42,509 nucleotides of DNA, from assembly GCA_903934325.1 (NCBI GenBank), contig CAIZNH010000030.1:1-42509 (forward strand), read 5' to 3'. A program made the position numbers and the translations under genes. Below, in pieces: positions 1 through 8,186 of this stretch (position 1 is its first letter; the number at the start of each line of letters is the position of its first letter). Below the pieces are notes generated by a model, which was not told the origin of the DNA, ran no database searches, and saw only the letters and a program-made list of their open reading frames with translations. Source of the DNA: an uncultured Alphaproteobacteria bacterium. Its GTDB lineage: Bacteria; Pseudomonadota; Alphaproteobacteria; Sphingomonadales; Sphingomonadaceae.

Positions 1-737
<737 letters not shown>

Positions 738-920
738 TCAAATTTCCCCTTTGTTATCGACTTGAGGCACCCAAGGTCTCTATCTTTTCCCCAATGAAGA
801 GGCAAGCGGTCAATAGCAAACATGTGTTGCAAGAATGTCTCTATGCCTTGCTTAGTGAAAAGAGATGGCAAGAAGGTTAATCCGCAGCGCACCTGAAGAC
901 CATTTGTCCGGTCCGGATGA

Positions 921-1331
921 CTAACTTGTTAGCGGCGCGACGAGCCCGATCGATCGCAGGCCGGCAACCAGCTGGGCGAGCAGGGCCCTTGCCTCGACAT
1001 CGATGACAACGCCGCCATTGGGGGCCGACAGCGCAGGTGCACTTTGCCAAGAGGAGTGGAAGCACAGCCAGACGCCTGCAGCGCGATCGAACATCAGCAT
1101 GCCTTGGGATGGGGCCACGAAGTGCCAGCTGTCCGCAATCCGTATTGCGACATGGTCGATATGTCCGCTCCATTCGCCGGACGCAGGTGCCGTGATTCTG
1201 TAGCAGCTCCCTTCGCCGGCACCCGCAGGCGGTTGCGGCAGCGATGCCACAATCGCCTGCTGCGCTAGCGCATCAAGGATCGTCAGCGCCTGATTGACGT
1301 AGAACTCCTTCTGCGCCTGCCCGGCATGCAT
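921..1331 (-). pseudogene. DUF2793 phage/GTA-associated protein, 5' end lost at deletion junction
   Basis: From the ATG at 1329-1331 this frame encodes 136 residues starting MHAGQAQKEFYVNQALTILD, the conserved opening block of DUF2793, and ending in the SWHFVAPSQGMLMFD / VWLCFHSSW region of that family. DUF2793 proteins are encoded at the tail-fibre end of GTA-like and prophage clusters in sphingomonads (family knowledge). A few residues that normally precede the AGQAQKE block are missing, because this point is joined directly to a truncated large-terminase gene in another frame. The frame could still be translated from the internal ATG, but no own ribosome binding site is evident. Treated as a remnant; the alternative is a small surviving gene expressed by read-through. 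Confidence 0.7.
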
Positions 1332-1776
1332 GACTGTGCTGCGGCCCGCGCAGGGTCTCGGGCTCGGCGGCCGAGAACAGCTGGGCCATCGCCCCATTGG
1401 CAAAGCGGATCCGGTGCAGCGAGGGCTCGAACACCGGCCGCTCGTCCGGCGGGAACACCGCCAGCAACCCGCTTTCCCCTTCGACCATCACCGCGCGGGC
1501 CTCTGCCAGAGAGGCGGATACCAGCGCGATGCGCGCCTCGGGGTTGCCATCAGCAATCATCCGCACCCATTCCGCGCCGGCCCGGGTCTTGCCGAAGCCG
1601 CGTCCGGCCATCACCATCCAGATCCGCCAGTCGCCCGGCGGGGGCAGTTGCTCTTCGCGGGCGCGGTATTCCCACACGAAGGCGTGCTTGTTGCGCTCGC
1701 CGCTGTTCATGGCGGCGATGACCTTTGCCCGGACCTTTGGCGATGCTGCGAGGAACCATTGATAGGCGCCGATCAC
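1273..1776 (-). pseudogene. Large terminase subunit (TerL, GTA g2-like), truncated
   Basis: About 148 residues of a phage/GTA large terminase are intact. A GTG start overlaps the stop of the upstream gene (GTGA). The ATPase Walker A motif GRGFGKTRAGAEW is at about residues 58-70 and the block LFSAAEPETLRGPQH follows. A normal TerL of this type has over 400 residues and continues with a DExx/Walker B block and a nuclease domain. Here the frame leaves the family right after GPQH, at about 1325-1340, runs through DUF2793 coding DNA in the wrong frame and stops at 1273. The nuclease domain and all head and tail genes expected downstream are absent, so one large deletion is the simplest explanation. 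Non-functional for DNA packaging by this reading. Confidence 0.85.
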
Positions 1777-2237
1777 GGGACTTGCGGCTCGTCGAGGCGA
1801 TCATGGGTCAGGCGCCGCCGGATATCCTCGATCTTGCGGTCGATCGAGGCACGCACCTCTGCCGCGCTGACTTCGCGGATGCGGCTTTGGGGGCTGGCGG
1901 CCATGTCCCGGTGGGCTGCCAGCAGCCGGATCGCGTTGGCAAAATCATAGCGCTCGGTCTCGCTGGCCTTGAAGTCGCCTTGGCGCAGCCGCCGCAGAAC
2001 CTCCATTTCGAGATGGAGATAGCCCTCGGCCAGCGCGCCGAGCCACTGGCGGGAAAAATCCGGTTCCTCCCGGCGGGTGCGGTAGGCGCGGGCCACCGAC
2101 ACGCCGGCATGGGCTGCCGCCGCGGCGACGCTCGACGTCTCCGCCAGACGTTCGAGAAAGCGGCTGCGCCAATGCCGCTTGGCCGGAGTTTCACAGGCTT
2201 CGACGTGGAGCAGATAGCCGGGCATTTCCATCGGCAC
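1773..2237 (-). CDS. GTA/phage small terminase-like protein (g1-like)
   Basis: 154-residue protein placed immediately upstream of, and overlapping by 4 nt, the large-terminase fragment, which is the position of the small terminase in GTA-like clusters. Residues about 20-50 (RFLERLAETSSVAAAAAHAG, VSVARAYRTRREEP) form a helix-turn-helix-like segment suited to DNA binding. The C-terminal half is helical and charged (AEVRASIDRKIEDIRRRL), as expected for an oligomerisation region. It appears full length. With its partner truncated it probably has no packaging role now. The assignment rests on position and helix-turn-helix character more than on a diagnostic motif. Confidence 0.7.
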   Translation of the reverse strand: MPMEMPGYLLHVEACETPAKRHWRSRFLERLAETSSVAAAAAHAGVSVARAYRTRREEPDFSRQWLGALAEGYLHLEMEVLRRLRQGDFKASETERYDFANAIRLLAAHRDMAASPQSRIREVSAAEVRASIDRKIEDIRRRLTHDRLDEPQVP

Positions 2238-2317
2238 TCTCCCTGCGCGAAAACGAGCAGGCGCCGAACCCCTGGGGGGCGGCGTCCGGACGAATCACTA
2301 TTTCTCGATGATGCCCT

Positions 2318-2346
2318 TTTCTAACCAAAGAGCGTCATGATGTCAA
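2318..2346 (-). promoter_or_regulatory. sigma-70-type promoter of the GTA remnant
   Basis: On the minus strand a perfect TTGACA (2341-2346) is followed after 17 nt by TAGAAA (2318-2323), a good -35/-10 pair, inside a short A+T-rich patch upstream of the terminase-like gene (start 2237). An inverted repeat AACCA-ATA-TGGTT (2354-2366) lies just upstream of the -35 box and could be an operator. Inferred from sequence only. Confidence 0.5.
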
Positions 2347-2406
2347 GAAAAATAACCAATATGGTTTGTCATGCGCGGCGTACGAACCGGCGGGCGCATG
2401 GCGAAC

Positions 2407-2434
2407 GGCGGCCCTGCCGACATGGCGGGCCGCC
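2407..2434 (-). terminator. Hairpin downstream of spt (possible terminator)
   Basis: GGCGGCCC (2407-2414) pairs with GGGCCGCC (2427-2434) around a 12-nt loop, about 45 nt past the spt stop. No U-tract follows, so termination here would be weak or factor-dependent. Confidence 0.3.
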
Positions 2435-2479
2435 GATCGCGAGATAGCGGTGCGATGAGGCCGGACGCAGGCCCGACGA

Positions 2480-3718
2480 TCAGATGATCCCGATCGCCTT
2501 GCCGGCGCGCTCAAACATGCCGAGGATGGTCTGCACCTGTTCGGCCGAGTGTTCCGCACACAGCGAGCAGCGCAGCAGCGTCATGCCCGCCGGGGTCGCC
2601 GGGGGCCGCGCGAGGTTCACATAGAGGCCTTCCTTCAGGAGCGCCTCCCACATCATCGCGCCGCGTTCGAGATCGGGCATGATCACCGCGATGATCGCGC
2701 TCTGGGGCTCGTCCGTGCCCAGCTTGAAGCCGAGATCGCGCAGGCCCTTGTGAAGCGTGCGGCTGTTCTCCCACAGGTGCGCGCGCTTGTTGCCGCCGTG
2801 CATGAGCTTGCGGATCGAGGCGGCCGAGCTCGCCATCACCGAGGGCGGGAGCGCTGCGGTGAAGACATAAGGGCGGCACACCAGCCGCAGCACTTCGAAC
2901 TTGGGATGGTTCGACACGCAGAAGCCGCCGACCGTGCCAACGCTCTTGGAGAAGGTGCCGATGATGAAATCGACATCGTCGAGCACGCCCTGCTCCTCCG
3001 CGACGCCGCGGCCGTGTTCGCCGATGAAGCCCATCGAGTGCGCTTCGTCGACCAGCACCATCGCGCCGTTTTCCTTGGCGATGCGGACCATCTCCTTCAG
3101 CGGCGCCACATCGCCCATCATCGAGTAGACACCTTCGAGCACCACCAGCTTGCCCGCGCCTTCGGGAATGCGCTTCAGGCGCTTTTCCAGCGCCTCGACG
3201 TCATTGTGTTTGAACGGCACGACTTCGGCGCGGCCCATCGCGCAGCCATCATAGATCGATGCATGGCTGTCGATGTCGAGGATGATGTAGTCACCCTTGC
3301 CCGCCAGCGTGGAGATGATGCCGAGGTTGGCCTGATAGCCGGTCGAGAACACCATGGCGTGATCCATGGCGTAAAATTCGCGCAGTGCCGCTTCCACATC
3401 GCGGTGATCGCGGAAGGTGCCGTTGAGCACGCGGCTGCCGGTGGTGCCGGCACCGAAATCCTGCATCGCTGCCTGGCCCGCTGCGATCACATCGGGGTCG
3501 AAGGTCATGCCCATGTAGTTGTAGGTGCCGAGCAGGATCGTGTCGCGCCCGTTGCACACCGCGCGGGTCGGCGAGAGCACCTGCTCCATCACGAGGTTGA
3601 ACGGATCCTCCACCCCGGCGGCCAGCAGTTGCTCGCGGGTCTGGATGATCGGATCGAACTTGGCGAGCAGGTCGACGGGTTCGGCTGCGGTGGTCGTTTC
3701 GGTCATGGCGGTTGCCAT
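2480..3718 (-). CDS. spt: Serine palmitoyltransferase
   Basis: 412 residues, the size of the soluble sphingomonad enzyme. PLP-dependent alpha-oxoamine synthase that condenses L-serine with a fatty acyl thioester to give 3-ketosphinganine, the first step of sphingolipid synthesis in the cytosol. Visible signature residues: His152 in DSHAS (stacks on PLP), DEAH with Asp224/His227, and the Schiff-base lysine Lys258 in GTFSKSVGTVGGF; the glycine-rich GAGTTGSR block is at about 89-96. Relatives are 5-aminolevulinate synthase and KBL, but the N-terminal LAKFDPIIQTREQL block and the ACP gene 2 nt upstream favour SPT. The two genes form a pair, acp first. The later enzymes (acyl-ACP synthetase, ceramide synthase, 3-ketosphinganine reductase) are not in this window. 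Confidence 0.93.
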   Translation of the reverse strand: MATAMTETTTAAEPVDLLAKFDPIIQTREQLLAAGVEDPFNLVMEQVLSPTRAVCNGRDTILLGTYNYMGMTFDPDVIAAGQAAMQDFGAGTTGSRVLNGTFRDHRDVEAALREFYAMDHAMVFSTGYQANLGIISTLAGKGDYIILDIDSHASIYDGCAMGRAEVVPFKHNDVEALEKRLKRIPEGAGKLVVLEGVYSMMGDVAPLKEMVRIAKENGAMVLVDEAHSMGFIGEHGRGVAEEQGVLDDVDFIIGTFSKSVGTVGGFCVSNHPKFEVLRLVCRPYVFTAALPPSVMASSAASIRKLMHGGNKRAHLWENSRTLHKGLRDLGFKLGTDEPQSAIIAVIMPDLERGAMMWEALLKEGLYVNLARPPATPAGMTLLRCSLCAEHSAEQVQTILGMFERAGKAIGII

Positions 3719-3720
3719 TA

Positions 3721-3981
3721 TCAGCTATCCTGCAACTTGTGGACTGCGGCGACGAGCTGGCCCCAGTTTTCGATCTCGGCCTGCTGGTTCATCGAGATGA
3801 TGATGTCGAACTCGTCCTCGATCGCGGCGACGAAATCCATCACCGTGAGGCTGTCGAATTCGAGATCACCGGCAAAGGTCGTCGCGTCTTCGATGGCGAT
3901 GCCCTTCTTGTTGAAGGGTTCGACCAGGGCGCGGATGGACACATCGACTTCGGCGGGGGTCATGGGCAGCGGTGCTTTCAT
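3721..3981 (-). CDS. Acyl carrier protein dedicated to sphingolipid synthesis
   Basis: 86-residue acidic helical protein with the carrier-protein signature LEFDSLTVMDF, Ser44 being the expected 4'-phosphopantetheine attachment site. It ends 2 nt before the spt start. A stand-alone ACP next to serine palmitoyltransferase is known in Caulobacter and sphingomonads, where it delivers the acyl chain. The start is taken at the ATG of MKAPLPMTPAEVD (3979-3981); a second ATG at 3961-3963 would remove six residues, and neither has a strong ribosome binding site. An upstream in-frame extension to 4026 does not resemble the family. Confidence 0.88.
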   Translation of the reverse strand: MKAPLPMTPAEVDVSIRALVEPFNKKGIAIEDATTFAGDLEFDSLTVMDFVAAIEDEFDIIISMNQQAEIENWGQLVAAVHKLQDS

Positions 3982-4100
3982 AGGATCGGTTGTCGCGCGG
4001 CGTATGCCACGATAATACGTCTGCAAAGCGGCGGTTGATGCAGCTTGTCAAGTTTTCGCCGCCTCCAAGCGGCGCTGTGCGGCCAATCCGGGGGGAAATC

Positions 4101-4676
4101 ATGGCTGAAAACACCACGAAGGACGATCAGCCCAAGGCGGCGCCATCCGTGCCGTCGCCCTCAGGCTTTTCCAACCACGCGATCCATCTGGTGCGCACCA
4201 GCCAGCAGATCAATCTGATGCTGAGCCAGATGGCCGATGCCAAAGCCTCGATCCTGATGGGGGCGACCTTCCTCGTCTTCACCATCTCGGTCGGGCAGGC
4301 GAAGGACGGCTCGCTGCCGGTCTCGCTCGCCGTGCTGGCGCTGCTCGCCTTCGTCTCGGCTATGTGCGCGGTGTTTGCGGTGCTGCCCTCGATCAGCAGT
4401 CCGACCTCGGCCAAGCTCAACGACGGCAAGGTGAACAAGCTGTTCTTCGGCTACTTCACTCACATGGACGAGGACGAGTGGACCGAGAGCATCCTCGGCG
4501 AGCTGCGCGCGGACGAGACGATCTTCCGCACCATGCTGCACGACATCTACCAGAACGGGCAGGTGCTCCAGCGCAAGAAGTACAAATACCTCGCCTATGC
4601 CTACAAGACCTTCATGGCCGGGCTGACGATCACCGCAATCACATTCGCGATCGAATACGGCCTGAAGTATCTTTGA
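4101..4676 (+). CDS. Pycsar effector-like transmembrane protein (PycTM/DUF5706 family)
   Basis: 191 residues. The start is ATG 4101, preceded by a GGGGGG-AAATC ribosome binding site; a longer frame from 3990 would overlap the acp start and lacks support. Layout: polar N-terminus, an amphipathic helix with QINLMLSQMADAKASILMGA, two adjacent membrane segments (about residues 56-70 and 76-96), a soluble segment with KLFFGYFTHMDEDEW and the helix DIYQNGQVLQRKKYKYLAYAYK, then a third membrane segment at the C-terminus. The ADAKAS-ILMG block and the DIYxxGQVLxxKYxxLxYAY block are the hallmarks of the DUF5706/PycTM family, known as cyclic-UMP/CMP-activated membrane effectors in Pycsar anti-phage defence. 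No pyrimidine cyclase gene lies in this window, so a defence role is unproven. Confidence 0.75.
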   Translation: MAENTTKDDQPKAAPSVPSPSGFSNHAIHLVRTSQQINLMLSQMADAKASILMGATFLVFTISVGQAKDGSLPVSLAVLALLAFVSAMCAVFAVLPSISSPTSAKLNDGKVNKLFFGYFTHMDEDEWTESILGELRADETIFRTMLHDIYQNGQVLQRKKYKYLAYAYKTFMAGLTITAITFAIEYGLKYL

Positions 4677-4679
4677 CGT

Positions 4680-5600
4680 TCAGTTTTCCAGCTGGATGCG
4701 GCATTCGCTCTTCTGGGCTTCGCATCGGTCGGCATAGGCTGCGACCACGGCGCGCGGCACCCGAGACTGGAACGCGCCGGGGCCGAGGCCGTAGAGCCCC
4801 TTGAAATAGGCCCGGTCGAAATCTGTCAGCGACCGGGCTGCCATGTCCGGCCCCTCAGCGAACATGCTCAGCAACGAGGGCAGATCGACATTGCTGAAAT
4901 CGATCTGTCGTCGCGGCATCCCGAGGATGTGGAGTGCGGCGTGATCGGCGATCTGTTCGAGTGTGGCACCGCCCAGCTTTCGGGCATCATACATCACCAC
5001 GGTCAGCACCTTGGGGCGATAGGTGGCGGCCGAGGTGCGTGACGCCGCGGGGTTCTGCGAGACCACAAGGCCGAGGTCGTTGAAGGTCACGCCTTGCGCG
5101 TTGGCGGTACCAAGCACGCTCCACCACACCACCGGCTCCCCGGCGCGCAACGCGTTCTCGATCCGGCGGGTGTGCACGTCGCGGAACGGGAGCACCCCGA
5201 CCAGATCGAGCCGCTTGCTCACCAGCCGCTTGTACATCCGCCCGGGATCATCGACCACGATCACCACCGCATTGGCGCGGCATCCGGCCCGCGCCTCTCC
5301 GAGGCCGACCTCGCGCGAGGTGGCAAGGATGCGCTCGGCCACGAACTTCCCCTGGTCCGCCGCGAGCCCGGCAACCTCAAGGCACAGTGGCTGGAAGAAG
5401 CGCGGCATGGATTCGAACACGCTGAGGCGCTCGGTCATGTCCCGCAGATTGTCCTTGAACAGCTGCCTTGCGATCTCGCGCTGGCCGAGAACTTCGATCT
5501 CGCTCGGGTAATCATCCCCGGGCGGCTGGGCGCGGAGCCCTGCAGGCCATGCCAGAATTGCCGAAACCAAGGCGAACACCAGTGCGACCCGGCTACGCAT
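4680..5600 (-). CDS. Exported protein of unknown function
   Basis: 306 residues with a clear signal peptide (cleavage near AGLRAQ, about residue 25) and a GGAGG ribosome binding site 6 nt before the ATG, so probably periplasmic. Residues 50-60 hold LFKDNLRDMTERL; FFQPLCLEVAGL and AGCRANAVVIVVDD give two conserved-looking cysteines (about 73 and 106). The segment LEQIADHAALHILG resembles a conserved helix in uncharacterised sphingomonad exported proteins, and a C-terminal CEAQKSEC pair could form a disulfide. I do not recognise a catalytic motif. It is convergent with the Pycsar-effector-like gene, with 3 nt between the stops. Function unknown. Confidence 0.75.
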   Translation of the reverse strand: MRSRVALVFALVSAILAWPAGLRAQPPGDDYPSEIEVLGQREIARQLFKDNLRDMTERLSVFESMPRFFQPLCLEVAGLAADQGKFVAERILATSREVGLGEARAGCRANAVVIVVDDPGRMYKRLVSKRLDLVGVLPFRDVHTRRIENALRAGEPVVWWSVLGTANAQGVTFNDLGLVVSQNPAASRTSAATYRPKVLTVVMYDARKLGGATLEQIADHAALHILGMPRRQIDFSNVDLPSLLSMFAEGPDMAARSLTDFDRAYFKGLYGLGPGAFQSRVPRAVVAAYADRCEAQKSECRIQLEN

Positions 5601-5679
5601 AGAGCCTCCGTTTAACCCGCTGCTTTCTATGCAGGTTTTCGAATCCCCGCCATGAATGGGCGGTTAACGCGAGGCTGCG

Positions 5680-6042
5680 CTATACCAGTGCCTTCACCGC
5701 ATTCATGAACGGCCCGATCGACACCGGCTTCGACAGGTATCCCTCCGCGCCGGCGGCACGGATGCGTTCCTCGTCACCCTTGGCCGCAAAGGCGGTGACG
5801 GCCAGCACCGGAATGGCCGACAGCCTCCGGTCGCGCTTGGCGGCCTCGATCAGATCAACGCCCGAAATGCCGCCCAGCTGGATGTCCATGATGATGAGAT
5901 CGGGCGCGATCGCCCGCGCGGTATCGAGCACGAGGTTGCCATCGGCCACCGGCTCCACCTCGAAGCCATTGGCGCGCAGCACATCGCAGAACAATTTCCG
6001 GTTGAGGTCATTGTCCTCGACAACCATTATCCGTTTTGTCAC
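5680..6042 (-). CDS. divK: Single-domain response regulator DivK
   Basis: 120-residue stand-alone receiver domain without output domain. Visible residues: acidic pair Glu9/Asp10, phospho-acceptor Asp53 in IIMDIQL, Thr83, and Lys105 in YLSKPVS. The opening MTKRIMVVEDNDLNRKLF matches DivK, which in alphaproteobacteria is phosphorylated by DivJ/PleC-type kinases and controls the DivL-CckA relay that activates CtrA. The start is a GTG (6040-6042); the ATG six codons inside would cut the first beta strand. It stands alone here, divergent from DUF3572, without the pleD gene that follows it in Caulobacter. Its downstream target CtrA is interrupted at the right end of this window. Confidence 0.88.
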   Translation of the reverse strand: MTKRIMVVEDNDLNRKLFCDVLRANGFEVEPVADGNLVLDTARAIAPDLIIMDIQLGGISGVDLIEAAKRDRRLSAIPVLAVTAFAAKGDEERIRAAGAEGYLSKPVSIGPFMNAVKALV

Positions 6043-6149
6043 TGCACGCCCCGCATCCGATACCGCCCGTCGATTACCCCCCCTGAGAGGACAGGACAAT
6101 CCCGCATCCCGCCGACCCCGCGAATGATGGCCCCTCCGCCAGCCCGCAG

Positions 6150-6386
6150 ATGCTGGCGCTGGCAGCGCTCGGCTGGGTGCTGGAAAGCGAGGAGCGGGCC
6201 GCGCGCTATCTTGAACTGACGGGGCTCGATCCCGATAGTCTGCGCGCGGGGCTGGGCGATCCCATGATCCTTGCCAGCGCACTCGAATTTCTCGCCAATC
6301 ACGAACCCGATCTGATCCGCGCCGCCGAGGCACTGGCTGTCACGCCCGAGGAACTGGTCGCCGCCAAGGATCTTTTGCTAGCATGA
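6150..6386 (+). CDS. DUF3572 family protein
   Basis: 78-residue helical protein of the alphaproteobacterial DUF3572 family, recognised by ALGWVLESEERAARYLELTGLD and the following DSLRAGLGDPMILASALEFL blocks. No catalytic residues or membrane segments; function unknown. It is the first gene of an operon whose members overlap by about 4 nt each; its stop overlaps the next start (ATGA at 6383-6386). The ATG lies mid-frame and the N-terminus may extend a little through a non-ATG start, since the upstream frame stays open. Confidence 0.8.
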   Translation: MLALAALGWVLESEERAARYLELTGLDPDSLRAGLGDPMILASALEFLANHEPDLIRAAEALAVTPEELVAAKDLLLA

Positions 6387-7003
6387 CCCGCCCCCTGATC
6401 ATCTCCGATTGCGACGAAGTGCTGCTGCACATGGTCGCCCCGTTCAAGGACTGGCTGGAGGCGAGCCAGGGCGTCAGCTTCCATCTCGAAGGCCACAATT
6501 TTGCAGAAGCCCTGCGCTGGAAGGAAAGCGGCGAGCTGCTCGCCCCGCCCGATATCTGGAAGATGCTGGGCAAGTTCTTCGACAACGAGATGGACTCGCA
6601 GATGCCGATTGCCGGCGCGGTCGAGGGGATCAACACCCTCGCCGAAAAGGCTGATGTGGTGATCCTGACGAACCTCGTCGATGGCCACCGCGATGCCCGC
6701 GCCCAGCAGCTCGCCAAGGTCGGGATCAATGCGCGGGTGTTCACCAATCAGGGGCCCAAGGGCCCGGCGCTGAAGGCGATCATCGATGAATATGCGCCGA
6801 CCCGCGCGGTCTTCATCGACGATCTCGCCCAGCACCACGCATCCGTGGCCGAGATCACCCCGCACGTCACCCGCCTGCACCTGTGCGGCGAGCCGATGAT
6901 CGCCCATGCTATTGATTGCGCCCACAAGGCCGGCCACGCCGAAGCCCGGATCGACCGCTGGGATGAAGCCCTGCCGTGGCTGCTCGAACGACTGGAGAAT
7001 TGA
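6383..7003 (+). CDS. HAD-superfamily hydrolase
   Basis: 206 residues. HAD motifs in order: motif I SDCDEV (nucleophile Asp9, acid/base Asp11), motif II LTN at about residues 95-97, motif III lysine in NQGPKGPAL, motif IV FIDD near residue 140. These are the phosphatase/phosphoryl-transfer residues of the cytosolic HAD family, with a helical cap between motifs I and II (about residues 20-80). The substrate cannot be read from sequence. It sits between DUF3572 and a RidA gene and overlaps both by a few bases, so all are co-transcribed; next come a RidA enamine deaminase and a glycerophosphodiesterase, which suggests a metabolite clean-up role, though this is inference. Confidence 0.85.
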   Translation: MTRPLIISDCDEVLLHMVAPFKDWLEASQGVSFHLEGHNFAEALRWKESGELLAPPDIWKMLGKFFDNEMDSQMPIAGAVEGINTLAEKADVVILTNLVDGHRDARAQQLAKVGINARVFTNQGPKGPALKAIIDEYAPTRAVFIDDLAQHHASVAEITPHVTRLHLCGEPMIAHAIDCAHKAGHAEARIDRWDEALPWLLERLEN

Positions 7004-7461
7004 TGATGACGATTGCTGCCAAACTCGCCGAACTCGGCATCACTCTGCCCAAGGCCGCCGCGCCCGTCGCCAGCTATGTGCCGGTGGTGGTGCATGGCGG
7101 CTTTGCCCATGTCTCGGGCCAGCTGCCCTTCGTCGACGGGCAGGTGGTCAAGGGCCGGCTGGGTGACGATGTGAGCGTTGCCGAAGGGCAGGCCGCCGCG
7201 CGCGCCTGCGCTCTGATGATCGTCGCCCAGCTTCAGGCCGCCGGGCTGCTTGAACAGGTCGAGCGGATCGTCAAGCTCGGCGCCTTCATCAACTGCACCG
7301 CCGACTTCACCGATCAGCCCGAAGTCGCCAATGGCGCGTCCGATCTGATGGAGCAGGTGTTCGGCGGAGCAGGGCAGCACGCCCGCGCCGCAGTCGGCGT
7401 GCCGGCCTTGCCGCGCGGCGCGGCGGTGGAAGTCGATGCGGTGGTCGCATTGCGGGCATGA
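7003..7461 (+). CDS. RidA family (YjgF/YER057c/UK114) protein
   Basis: About 152 residues of RidA-like fold. The core contains VVVHGGFAHVSGQLPFVDG, then VSVAEGQAAARACALMIVAQLQAA, KLGAFINCTADFTDQPEVANGAS and the final block GQHARAAVGVPALPRGAAVEVDAVVAL. The Arg of HARAAVGV corresponds to the conserved carboxylate-binding arginine of RidA deaminases that hydrolyse reactive enamines/imines. It belongs to the longer subgroup of about 150 residues rather than canonical 130-residue RidA. Tandem ATG codons at 7003 and 7006 follow a GGAG at 6994; the second has the better spacing, the first overlaps the upstream stop. Confidence 0.88.
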   Translation: MMTIAAKLAELGITLPKAAAPVASYVPVVVHGGFAHVSGQLPFVDGQVVKGRLGDDVSVAEGQAAARACALMIVAQLQAAGLLEQVERIVKLGAFINCTADFTDQPEVANGASDLMEQVFGGAGQHARAAVGVPALPRGAAVEVDAVVALRA

Positions 7462-8186
7462 CCGTGCGCGGCGCCCCCGATTGGCTGACGCGGTGGGAAT
7501 ATGCCCATCGCGGTTTGCACCAGGAGGGCGTGCCCGAGAATTCGCGCGCCGCGGCCGAAGGCGCGATTGCGGCCGGCATGGGGATCGAATGCGATATCCA
7601 GATGAGCCGCGACAATGCGCCGCTCGTCTTCCACGACTGGGAGCTTGACCGGCTCACCCGCGAGCGCGGAAAGGTGGCCGCCCGCAGCGCCGATGATCTG
7701 TGCCGCATCCCGCTGTTGGAGACGCAGCAGACGATCTGGAAACTCGCTGACCTGCTCGATCTGGTCGCCGGACGGGTGCCGCTGCTGGTGGAGGTGAAGG
7801 CGCAGCCGCACCTTCCGCTGGCTGAACCATGCATCGCGATTGCCAAAGCGCTGGCTGGTTATGCCGGGCCGGTTGCGGTGATGAGCTTCGATCTCAGGAT
7901 GGGCGAATGGTTTGCCAAAAACGCGCCTGAAATGGTGCGCGGCCTCGTCATCACCGACACGCTCGATCACGGCTACAAGAGCGCGTGGCGTGCGCCCCAT
8001 GCGCTGGAGCGCGCGGCGCCCGATTTCCTCGCCAGCGACGTGCGCGACATTCCCAATGCGCTGACAGGCCTGTGGCGCGAGAGCGGTCGCCCGCTGCTGA
8101 CGTGGACCGTGCGCTCGCCCGAGACCCGTGCGCGGGGGCAGTCCCATGCCGATGCGCTCATTGCCGAAGGAGAGGGCCTCGCGTGA
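7458..8186 (+). CDS. Glycerophosphodiester phosphodiesterase
   Basis: 242-residue GDPD-type TIM barrel hydrolysing glycerophosphodiesters to glycerol-3-phosphate and an alcohol. Catalytic elements: AHRG with the first histidine (about residue 17), PENS glutamate, IECDIQMS (Glu/Asp metal ligands), PLVFHDWELDR with the second histidine, and LLVEVKAQ (Glu/Lys). It has no signal peptide, so it is cytosolic, probably recycling phospholipid head groups. ATG 7458 overlaps the RidA stop, and the stop overlaps the next start (GTGA at 8183-8186). Slightly shorter than enzymes such as E. coli UgpQ but with all motifs present. Confidence 0.9.
   Translation: MTVRGAPDWLTRWEYAHRGLHQEGVPENSRAAAEGAIAAGMGIECDIQMSRDNAPLVFHDWELDRLTRERGKVAARSADDLCRIPLLETQQTIWKLADLLDLVAGRVPLLVEVKAQPHLPLAEPCIAIAKALAGYAGPVAVMSFDLRMGEWFAKNAPEMVRGLVITDTLDHGYKSAWRAPHALERAAPDFLASDVRDIPNALTGLWRESGRPLLTWTVRSPETRARGQSHADALIAEGEGLA

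Noticed and set aside
2549..4015. 488-codon plus-strand frame opposite spt and acp
   Set aside because: His/Arg/Ala-rich shadow translation without domains; spt and acp on the other strand have complete signatures.
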